A DNA stretch of 64,000 nt from Uloborus plumipes (Eukaryota > Arthropoda > Arachnida > Araneae > Uloboridae), in contig JAXGGA010001136.1 of assembly GCA_038373865.1 (NCBI GenBank), forward strand, positions 1 to 64,000. The letters run 5' to 3'. How positions within the stretch are numbered: position 1 is the first letter of the stretch; each line of letters opens with the position of its first letter. The position numbers and the translations under genes are program-made. Below the pieces are notes generated by a model. It was not told the origin of the DNA. It was given only the letters and a program-made list of their open reading frames with translations, and did no database searches. Shown piece by piece: positions 23,001 through 35,000 of the stretch.

Positions 23001-26000
23001 ATTTTAATTTCATATTTAAATTGATTTTTGTGATTTTTGCAGTTTTCGTTTTTTTTTTAATCGGTGTTTTGCTTTTGTTCAGAAATAATAAGAGAAATTA
23101 ACTAGTCAAAAACCAGAATTCATTGATAATATAACAGTTGATTTATATCACGATATGTGTCAGATATTTTCCATACTGTTTTGGGGACTATAATATTTAC
23201 AGTACAAAAATAATAGTTATTAATCTTATTCATTTTTTATCAAAAGTTATATTTCTGTAATTAACTAAATATTATGTTATAATTTTACTTATGATAAATT
23301 AATGTAAGATTATAATGTTATATATAATTCTTTTGATGAGATTAGCAGCAATGTAAACTTTTTCTGTATACTGTAAATATAACCTTTGTACTAATTAATG
23401 TATTCTGCTTAGTTATGTAGCAGCATACCTTAAGCAGTTAATGCTAAAATAACTAATCCTAATTTCATACATATATAAATAACATTTAAGATATGTAATT
23501 ATTTGTATGAAATATATTTATAGAATGATTAAGAATGGGGGAAAAGAATGAATTTTATGTCTATTTATCATATTTTATTATAATTATAATATAAAAAGAA
23601 TAGAAAGTGATTTTAATGGATAATGCTGAAATTTTGATGGTTAAGGAATCACAAACTGGTGTGGGATTTCTTAGGCAAAAAACTTTGTTCGTTAAATTTT
23701 AAAATGACTACTTTTTAATGAAATATATGTGTGTCATATGCTAGACAAAATAGCGGCTTTTTCGTTTAATAGCCCTGTAATATTTGATTTTGAATGGTGA
23801 TAAATAAATTATAATTTGGTTAGCATTTAATCATGTTTTCAATGTATTTTTTGTTGAATATCAATCATCACTTTTATGTCATTTTTTGAGTTTCTGCCAT
23901 AAATGTGGCAGGTTTTAGACATGCAAGTTATGAAACTATTGATTATCAACTGGTGAAAAAAAGTTTTGAATTGATGAATTTCATCAAAAGAAGCCATAAA
24001 AAACTAGATTATTTTCAAAGTTTATAAAGTTTCAAAAGTCTAGTATCAATAATTCTATGCTTGAGTAAATTAAGCCAAAAAATCATTCAGTTTCTTTATT
24101 AGCATTTTCATTTTAGGCATCGAACAAGAAGCATGTTCTTCCATTGGCCCTAGATACAGCAAGTGTAATGAAAGCTTATAATATCAAATAGTTAATTGTG
24201 ATTTCAAAAATTTGAAAACAAAACTATGCACTTATCAAGCAAAAAAGGTTAAAATTTCACAAAACAATCATGAGCCATTAAAACAGTGCAGTTGAATTCA
24301 TAGTGGGCAGCAATGATTCATTGTGGTTCGGCCTGTAATAGACTTTTCAGTGGACATTTCTTCTATAAGAACTTCTTTTTCAACTAAGAAATCATATTTT
24401 AACGAATATAGGTGGTACTACAGACACAGATACTCAGAGTTGCCACAGGCTACTTAAATGCTACTTTTTGCTACTTTTTTGTCACAAGGCGACTTTGGAG
24501 ACTTTTTTATACAAATACTGGCTAAAAAGCAACCTTTTTTCACTAAAGCTACTTTTTTGGAGACTTTTTATTTTCCAAAGCAAGTTTTTATTCAATAATA
24601 GTTGAGTTTTTTCACCCTTTTTGTTGTTTATTTAATATTTTGAAACATATTTTTTATTACTCTTTATTCCCATTTCATCTTATTTTTCTTTAAAAAGATC
24701 CTTCTTTGCCTTTTATTATGGACCAATCTGCTCCATTGCTTTTAAACAGCACTCAGGATCAGTTAAAATAATCAATAACCTATTTTAATGTTTTTTAGTG
24801 AAAAGTGGTTTGCTAAATAGCACTCAAGTTTTTTGTCATCCGAACTCTTCAAATAGGGTGTTGACTGAACTGGGTAACATGGAATTGTCTGAAAATTCAT
24901 TTTACAAATGTTATTAGTGCAGGAAATTCCCCTCAAAAGATTTTTTTTCCAAGCATGGGCCAAAATTTCGGGGATCATGCTGTTAATTATTAATATTGGT
25001 CATCATAGCTTAACTAAAATACAAATTCTTGAATTATTTTATTCTAAGCAGCTCATATTTTTGCAATTTACATGCTTCTACATTGTGAAAAGTACAATCT
25101 TTTTACATCATTTGTGAGAAATAAATTTTTTTCTCTCATTTTTCAATGTTTTATTAAGTGTTTTGTTGAAATAGAAATAAACTTTCTTTTTATTTCTACT
25201 AAAAGCTTGTTTTAAAAATTTTTGAACACTCCATGACCGTATTGAACACTCATTTGCTGCGTCAAGTTAGGGCTGTAGTTAAGTGCTGTATCGTCGGTTT
25301 TGCTTCAATTTTGTCAAGTTCTACAATATTTGAATAATATTTCTAATCGCTTTCAAAAAATGAAGCACTAATAAAAATTATAATTTAGTGCCCTATTCCA
25401 GAAAAAGTCGGTAGCATTCCACTTGAAATTGAGGTCATTACTCCTTTGTCAAATCATGTCAGTTGTTGGAATCTTTGTGTGGATATCGTTTAAGAGAGAA
25501 ATGAATTTATAACATTCAAACCAAAGCAAAACTATTCTGTGCGAAAGTGCCTGGAAAAAGCTCTCAATCTCAAAAAAATGAGAAAAATAAAATTTGAGTG
25601 TTGCTTCTTTGCAATATTCATCATAATTTTCTATTATAGTTGTCCTGATCGCAAATCATATCAGCATTTAACGTTCTGAAATTAGCGTTACATTGGTACC
25701 AAATGGGATAAAAAAGAATGCCTTAGGTTATGAAAGAAAATAAAATAAAGTGTTAACAGAAATAAAAGTGCCCCCCCCCCCCCCCAAACTGAAAAAAAGG
25801 CTGATTTGAGAAAGGTAGTTAAAAAATTAGAAGAAAAAACTAAACTGGAAAATCAAGTTACAGTCAAAAGTATGCAGTACTCATTAAAAGTGTTGCCCTT
25901 GTTTTTAAAGGTCTAATTATTACAGCCGAGAAATTTATAAAGCTAATTCTTGTAACAGAAGACTTTAGAATCTTTATGCTGATATTGTATTCCTTTTCTT

Positions 26001-29000
26001 GTAATAGCTATTTGCAGTGCTTTCTTGACAATTGTTTTACATTGATTTTTTCCTCGTAGTCTCATGAAAATAGTTCAGGTTGTCATAGAAAGTAGTTTAA
26101 AGCTCTTGGAAAAAAGAGAGAGCGCATTAAATATAAGGAAAAATTAAACTTTTTACTGAACAAAAATTAAGCTAATTGAATGAAATTAGTTCTAATAGTG
26201 GAAAATAAAAAATCAACTCCCTTGTTTCATAAGTTGTAGCAAAAGTTTTATCTTTTTTCCTTTGTATTAGCGCATTCATTTTACGTCCATTAAGAATGAA
26301 GGTGTAGATTTTTTGCTACTGTATGATTTTTCAACCCACAATTTGTTTATTACCACATTTATCTAATAATATGAATGCATCTTTTTTTTTCTTCGCAACT
26401 TTTTTAATTCCACAAGCTACTTTTTTGAAATTTTTAGGCTACTTTTTTGCAACTTTTTTGATATTTATGCTACTTTTGCTACTTTTTTATTGCATTTTTC
26501 CTGTGGCAACCCTGATAATAAGTAGTTTAGATTGCATTGTTAAAATTGAAGAAAATTACTAGGGCATTTCTATTCTATAGAGCATTTTATTTAACTTAAA
26601 AGTAAAAGGTGTTAAAAGTAAAAGGAAAAGAGAAAATTGGGTTAAACTGTAACAAGTCAAGTCAATTTTTGTGACATTCACATAAATTTCCTTCTGATGT
26701 CATGGTTGTGTACCATAGAATGATTTTATGCGGTTCAATGTTAAATTCTAAAATAAAAAACTCCCATTCCCCATCTTTGTTCAAAAAAGCAACTTTTTTA
26801 AACGTTTGTGTTTGGAATTTTAGCTGCTGTAATAGACTTTGACAAAAGGAATCTACAGCTTATTGTTAGTTTAGATGCCTTTGTGGTGGAAGATCAGAAA
26901 CAGATCAAACTGGTGAGTATGAAATCCTACCTTTCACATTATTAGAGACAGCTTCCCTAGACCTGTTAATACTTGTGATTTACAGGCTTGAGATTCTTAC
27001 TCGGATTAGCTATTTTTCTTGTCTTGTTTTGTCATTTTCCTCGCTTTACCACCCTTTTTGTTACTTCTCCATGCTCACCGGCAAAATTAGCAAAAATCAA
27101 TGGCTTGCTTCAACTATCGCCAGGTGAAATGATAATTTTGATTTGGTTGTGATTCTGAACATTTACTTAGTTGGATAATTGTGTAGTGTTAGTAGACCAA
27201 AATATAACAATAAAAATTGAGAGATTAAAAAAAAACAAAACATACACAGTAAAGCATTGTTTGCATTTTTTTTCAGGGACTATATAAAGAAAACGTATAA
27301 ATAAAAAAAATGTATATTAGATATACTTTAATGTGTGTTGGATGTTGTAAGACCAATTTAAAAAACGTGTAATAGAGAAACATATAAATGGTGCTTTACT
27401 GTAATGAAAACAAGGATGACGAAAAAAAAAAAAATTTTTTTTTTTTGACCTGAGTTATTTTGATATTGAAAAGTGAAAAACAAACATAAAGCATGAGTAA
27501 TTTCTTTTTAGAAATTGATTTAAAAAGAAAAAACATTATATGAAATTTGAAACATGGTCATAATTTTTTGAATGTTTTACTTAAGTATAATTTCATCTAT
27601 ACCCGTTTAAAAATGTCTATTTTTTAATTAAATAAGGAATCATTTAAATTTTGTTACTATGCATTTCAAAGATAGTTTCACAAATATAATCATGTTAATG
27701 CTGTTAAATAATAATGCAGTTTATTATTTTTTTAAAAATAAATTGTTCTTCCGGAACAATGTACTGTCAATGCTGAAGCATGCTAGAAAGCAAACTAAGA
27801 ACCATTTTCCCCCTAAATTTTTCCTTAGGTGGGGTGGGGGGGGGGTAAAGAAGATTGATGGATATTATGTGCAAAATCAACAGAAATTACATCTACGAGT
27901 GGAATTGTCCATCAACCCTTTTCTACTCATAGGGCAAAAATCTTATTAATTATTTATTAATATATTAACTGGAAGTACTTTATAAAATTGGTTTGTGTTT
28001 ATCATAGCATCGTTTAAATTCTCCCTTGAAGCTTTGATCAGATCTTCTGTTTTTTCTCTTTATAGGGTTGGCAGGTCTACTATAGTTGATCATAATTTTT
28101 TATAGTAATTTAAAATAATTATATTGAAAACAAATTCAAACCTTTCTGTCTTATAGGGCAAACTGAAGACAATAGACACAGTTTGTAACAAAGTGTAAGT
28201 TTTTTTCTTTTGTAATAATTTTGTGTTTAAATGCTAATGTTTTTTAACTTGCATTTTGAATCTGGGTTGAGACCAGTGGTCGGAAGTAGCGCACTACAAG
28301 TAGCGAAACTACTGTAGTAGCTACATTTTTAGTAGTTTGTAGTGTAGCGCACTACTTTTTTAAAAAAGTAGAGTAGTGAGTAGCGCGATACAAAACAATA
28401 GTAGTTTGTAGCGATTTTTGGAAACTACTTTTGAATTTATAATTGAAAAAAAATTGATAAATAAATAAATGAATGGGGGAAAAAAAGAGAAAGAATGAAA
28501 TTCTCTCTCTCTTTCGAATCATGTGTAATCGAATCTAAGAGGTACAAATCTTGCACGAAAGCACCAGCGGACGCAATGAGATTTAAGAACTATAAAAATG
28601 TGAGTAAATCTTAGATGCATCATTTTGACGCCATACGTTCTATCTGTTTGACGTCATTGGTTTATTTGGCATCATAATTTTCATATTCCGACAAATAATT
28701 TTCATAATCATAAACATCCCCTGGCAACGGATTATTAGAAATTTGAAGGTTAAATTTTTCAATATTTTGACTTTTGAACTCTATCTTGCGGCGAATATTC
28801 GTAAAATTAAAAAAAAAATTCTGAAGAGGACAAATTAGAGCAAAAAAAAAAAAAAAGTAGACAAATTCCCAGTAATATTCCATGTCCAAATAAATTTATT
28901 AATCGAAACCACTTTTCGAATTTTTTCGGTCCATCCTCAAACGGTGTATGCTTTTTTTTTTTTTTTTAATTTATTTTTTAAAAAGTAGCGAAGTAGCGAC

Positions 29001-32000
29001 AACATTTCAAAAGTAGTTTGTAGTTGCTACATTTTTAAAAAAGTAGTTGTAGTTGTAGTAAGCTACATTTATAACAAAGTAGTTGTAGTTGTAGTTCGCT
29101 ACAAAAGAAATGTAGTTTTTCCAACCACTGGTTGAGACACACTGGGATAAACTGAAAAGGGCATAAAAGGGACAGAGAAAACGAAAATTGTCAACATTTC
29201 TAGAAAAGTCTGGGAATTTCTTTTTAATCCTTTCATATTAGAGGTATAGCTGTTGTGTTCTGCAGTTAAAGATACATTTTAACTCTATCAGAATTGATAT
29301 TCTTTTCAATTTTTCTTAAATAAACTGAAAACCTTGAAAAAGCAGACTTGCTCTCAAACTGTAGTGACAATGCTGTTTAAACAATTTCTTAGCTCTATCT
29401 TGCAAGTTTGGTGTCACAGCTAAGTGTTTATTTCCGATAAAATACAATGCAAAAGGATAATCTGAAAACATTATAATACTAATTATATAATTCAAAAATA
29501 CTAATTGCTTGTTATATATTTGCTTGTATATTTGCATATTTTGAGCATAATTTGTTTCAAATCTTGTTTCTGTTTTGTAGATCAACAAATCATAAGTATT
29601 ATTCTCATTATTTAAAAACAGTAAGTCCTATGATCTTCAATAAGAGTGAATGGCAAGAAGAAATGGAATCATTAGGCATCAATCCATTTATTACTGGTGA
29701 AACTAATGAACAACCCAATAGGTAAGAGCAAATGTATTATGCTAAATGTACTATTAATTATTTTATTTGTTAGTTATTTTAATATCCTATTTGGATGTTT
29801 TGTAGTATAACTTTTTATAAACTCTACTTTCATTTTGAGTGAGAGAAAAGTGTTCCCGTGGCACACTATTAACTACATTCCCCCTTTTTATCTTGAAAAT
29901 ACTGCATGGAAAAGTTTTCAACTTTTCTTTCGCTCCTGGAAATGGTAAATAGTAGTTTGCAACAATATTGACTTCTATAAGCTGTCAAATTTCCTTCTTC
30001 CTGTTGGAGGATGTTAGTGTAATTTTCTATATAAAATTGGGCTGTTTATGCTGCTTTATCTCACTCTAAGGTACTGTATTCTTGTTCTTTATACCAGTTT
30101 CATACAGTTTTATTCAATTTTAGATCATAGATTCTAATAAAAGTATCACTTTTTATTGCACTTGAAAGTACAATTCTGTACATTTGCCATAGTTTTATAT
30201 GTGTAAGTAGATGTATAAAAAGTTATTCCTGTACGAAGTGTGGCTTCTAACTCTTATTCATATGTACATGCCCCCTCCTTTTGAGTTTTTAAAAAATATT
30301 CATTGTTTAATAGACATAAAAGGAAGTAGTATGGGTTCCACACCAGATTTTTTTTTTCTGTTTTATTCAAAAAGAACCTAGCATAAAAAATCCTCATGAA
30401 TGTAATTATTAATGAATCGGTTTGATTATATCAAGTGCTTGTGCAATTCCAAAATCATAGCTCAAAATCATGAAGCATTCAGACTTCTTAAAAAAACTTT
30501 GTATTATGCCATAATTCCTAATGGAGAGAATGTCTGAAAATTTTCTATTTTTGTCAATTTGTTCTTCTACTATTTGAAGGGCTGGCAATATTTATGAAGA
30601 ATTTTATTTTTACTCATAGAATAAAGAGTAGCGTGTAAAACGTTAAAATAATTTTATATTTTTAGGTCAAACCAAGAGCCTCCTTTGAAACTGTTCCCTG
30701 AAACTATTCATGATGTGAAAAAGAAACTCCAAGTTAATCCGTCTGATGAACCTTCAAAAAAACATATGGCAAAACTTCTCTATAAATCTGCAAAAAAGTA
30801 TAAAAGTTCCATCATTTATTTTAAATGAAGGCTTAATTTCATACCTTATTCTGCAATTCAAATTTAGATTAACAAAATTTTCTCCCTTTAAGGTGAATAT
30901 ATGAGCTCTCTCTTTAAAAGCTTTATTGAAAACAAGTTAAATACATCAATGTACAATATGAATTTAGTAACTGTCCTGAATCTTCCAAACGTCTCTGTTT
31001 CTGTGCAAAAATAAACACATCTGCAGGTTCTACTACACTCTTTTACAAAGAAGGAGTTGCCAGAATGAAACTAAATTTTACACATATAATGACAAAATTG
31101 ATGTTAGAAAATGATTACAAAATAGAAACAAAAACTATCATTTATAACTTAAAAAATCATAAACGAATGTAGATTTAAGTACGCTTCTTGATCCACCTCT
31201 CTAGCGGGAATGTGCAAAGTGATACAGGCAAGCTTTGAGGCATAACAGTCTTGTTGGATGTCCAACGTCAATTTGCATCACAGTTACTGTAGTTGTGCCA
31301 CTCATTCGAGCAAAATCATAAGCTGTCCGATGCACTGCCCCAAATCATCCCAAATATGCTCGATTTGTGTTAAATCACGGCCTTGCCTTGGCCAGAGAAG
31401 GTGATAATGTGTAAGAAGTCCTCTGACACCCTGGTGTGTGAATAGGCGTTGTTTTGTTATAAGACGGCGCCTGAGAGCCCTGATATGAGTGCCAACACAT
31501 AATGATATTAAGGGATACCCTGTGTGCGTGTTTCATATATGATGGCACCCCATAACATCACCCCAGCTGTGGAAGCAGTGTGCCAATGAAAAGCAAAGCA
31601 CTACTTAGGAGTTTGCAATGGGTTCTCCATAAGTGTACAAATCTAAATTTTGCCCAAATTTGATTTGGATTCATCACTAAAGATGATCTGCATTAGAGAT
31701 GAGTTCAGGCTCATTTTTGAGAGCCCGGTCCTAAAAATTTGTAACCGAGAACGGGTGATATTATCTTGGACCAAAATCAGAGCCTGCTCGAACCCGAACG
31801 AAACTTTCTTGTACCAAAAACTGAGCCCACTAGCCTGACATGATTTCATGAAATGTTAGTTTCAGTCGTTGTTTTACATCAACTACATATGGGAAATGGG
31901 ATTATAGATACTTATATTGCAACTGCCATTGGGATCAAATTTTTTTTTGGCGTTTTTAAATCTCTCTGCTAATGAAGAATGTTTTGCTAAATATTCTTCA

Positions 32001-35000
32001 CCAACAAAATTTGTAAATTTTCCCAAAATGATCCGCTTCAAATGCATTACATATTGCAAAAGTAATTGCAAAAGAGCATATTATAATTAAATGTTAATTT
32101 ATTTTCTGTTTGTATTGTTGTTAAATTTTCACACTGATGATTGAATATCTTAAGTTGAGCTTGAGCTGAGCCCGCCTCATCTCTACTCTGTATCCGTTCG
32201 GTTGCTGTCATAAATGTTGTTAACTTTAAAACTAAAAAGTCAAAATTATATGTCAATTGCCTTACAGTTAGTAACTTTCTGCAGCCTGCAATGCAGATTT
32301 CAATGGCACACCTAACAGTACAGTTTAAATATTGCTTTTCCATAATTGCTGACAATTCAATAATCACTAATGTATCAAATGGAACTTATTATGTTTCAAT
32401 GTAAAAATGATTTGCACAAAACTTTCAAGTTTTTAACTATTGGATTTTTATTTATGTTTGTTAATTTGATCAATTTCCAGCAATCAGAACTCATTCGCTG
32501 CTCAAAGCATCTTTTTTTGGCAGTACTTGCATCTGTGAGGCGCTGTTCTCCAAATTGAATGTTAAGTTGAAACTGAGGAATCGTGTTTCTGTTACTCATC
32601 TTGAAAATTATCTTTGAATTGCTTCATCCCATATAAAAGTCAATGTTGACAGATTAGTAAATGGAAAGAATATCACATTTCTCATTGAACTGAAAAGGCA
32701 CATTTTTATCAGTTTAATTAAGTTTTGTTTTTGTATCAACTGTCAGTATTTTTTTTTTCTTTTTTTATGCTTGATGATGTGCTTTAATTATTGCATATTT
32801 GTTATAATTTTTTTAGGTATGATATGAAAGGAGATATTGATAAAGCCATTTTAAATCTCAAAGCTGCGAAGCTCTTATGGCATTCTTTTCCCCTTGCCAT
32901 AAGTAAAGTAAGTGTCGCATATTCACACATGAATGTGCTACGATTCAGAGTAGTTTTCTGTTATAATTTTGTTCTAATGCTGTAACAGTTAAATGAAGAT
33001 TGATCCCACATCTGAATTGATGACTCTGTAAATCATTCATCCCCTGTATTAAAACTCAGGAAATGATTGGCTTTCAGACTCATAGATTCAATCAGTATTG
33101 CATTTCCTGTAAATGTCGAGAGATTCTGAAAGTGTTAGAGTCATGAAATAATTTTAACTTTCAAGAAAAGGGTATTGTTGAAATTTTTCCTACCATTCAG
33201 TTTGCATTGTTATTGGTAATCACTTTTAATATTAACTTTTGTAAACTCCAGATTATCCGCTGGTCTTTCACACTTCTGTTTTCTTATTTTTACGGTGATT
33301 TACTGAATGCAGAAAAATGCACCTATTTTAACGTATTCCAGCTTGCACAATGCAGCTTTTAGCCATTTTGACGGACATTAAATATTTTCTGGAGTTTTGA
33401 AATGAAAAAACAAAAACAACTGACCAATCTTTTTGTAAAAATTTTAAGGTATCTGCTCATGTTAGGATGATTATTACTTTTAATTATGAGTGTTTTGTAG
33501 TTCGTTTTTAGCTTTTAAATATTTTTTACATTCAATGTTATAGTTTTCAGCTATACTTTACATGTATGTTCGAGTTTTATTAAGTTTTTTTTAAAAACTA
33601 TTGCATCCACTATACTTGAGGCAAACCTAACATGTCAATGTCATAATGCTGTGATTAGGATATGTTCAGAGCCAAATTTCTCAATTGGCAGATAAGGCCG
33701 ATCCCAAGGGCGGCAAATTTCCAGGGATGGCAGATTTTACTTTAACCACACATTTTTAAAATCATTATTCTTGGAACTAAAATATTAGTATTCTTTCATT
33801 TTTGATAGACATCTTTTTCTTTTTATTTAATGTTTACTTTCACACATAATATGAAAATAAAATATTTATCAAGCGTGGAATAGTTCAGTGTAAGACAATA
33901 AGTATGAAGACGGAAAGCGATCGTCAACTGAAGAAAAATAGAATTGCGTCTTAGCTTTGGGCAAGAAGTTGATACGAGATAGGAAAGTTTCAGTGGCATA
34001 AAGTTTGTGCAATTATAGTGTATATAGTAGTTAATGAGTATTTTTCCATTTACGTTAATATATTTAAAAATTGTTTCTGTTGGAAGTCTTGAAGGGAAAT
34101 GAAAATGGGTGAAAAAAAGGCTAAATGATTCTAAATAAAAGAAACATAAAAATCAAAGAGTGAAAAAGCGCCTGAAACACGATACATCTTTTTAAAATGA
34201 GCTGTTTTCAAAAGTAGAAACTTTGGACTTGTTTGCATTTCATCCAGTTATAATTTACAAATGAAATTTTATTGTAAAGTGAGGAGTGATAAGAAGCATT
34301 TAACATAATGACACAAAGGTAAATTTTCGAAATTGAAAGTTTGTTGATGAAAAATAAAATAATAAACCGAATAGAGATGCTAAATCAAGATGGCAGCTGT
34401 GATAAAAGCTGTGTAACAAAGCTATAGATTCAATTTCAAAACACTGTTTTGATCAAAATAGCACAGATCATTTTAGAGCAGTTAAGAATTAATTTAAAAC
34501 AAAATCATTTTTCAAATCAAAATCTCTTTTTGAGTGAAAGTTGACGAGTAATAGAACAACTCGGCGAAGTTAATTTATTATAAAGTAAAGGTGCTTAAGG
34601 ACCCAATGGGAGGTTTGTTGTGACCTTCCAAAAAATTTCAAATTCGGTAAATTTGGAGTACAAAACTGCAATTTTTTTTCTATTCAGCAAATTTAGAATT
34701 TCTGCCCTCCTAAATATTTTAAATTCAGGTTGCTTCTTGAAAGTGCTGTCGTAAGTTGACCCTGTTTAGCATTCAAGACACATCTTGGTTGCAGTTTATT
34801 TCCCCATTTTAGATTAATATGTTTTTAACTATATCTCGTATTTATATCATATATATTCTTTCTATAGCCTGTTTTCTGTTACAACGCAAGAATTACCTCT
34901 TTTCTTTATCAAATTTCATGATTTACCACTAATTTCAAAGCTTGTCGTACTGGCTATTGAGAAAAAATAGACCCACAGTCTAAAAATTGTTTTTTGTGTT

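Noticed and set aside
24427..26522. An 8-bp hAT TSD around the 24435-26514 element
   Set aside because: Flanks CAGATACT and ATAATAAG do not match; only a 4/5 ATACT/ATAAT similarity exists, so no TSD is claimed.
26323..26562. Hydrophobic 79-codon frame resembling transmembrane segments
   Set aside because: It is the translation of the GCTACTTTTTTG subterminal repeats.
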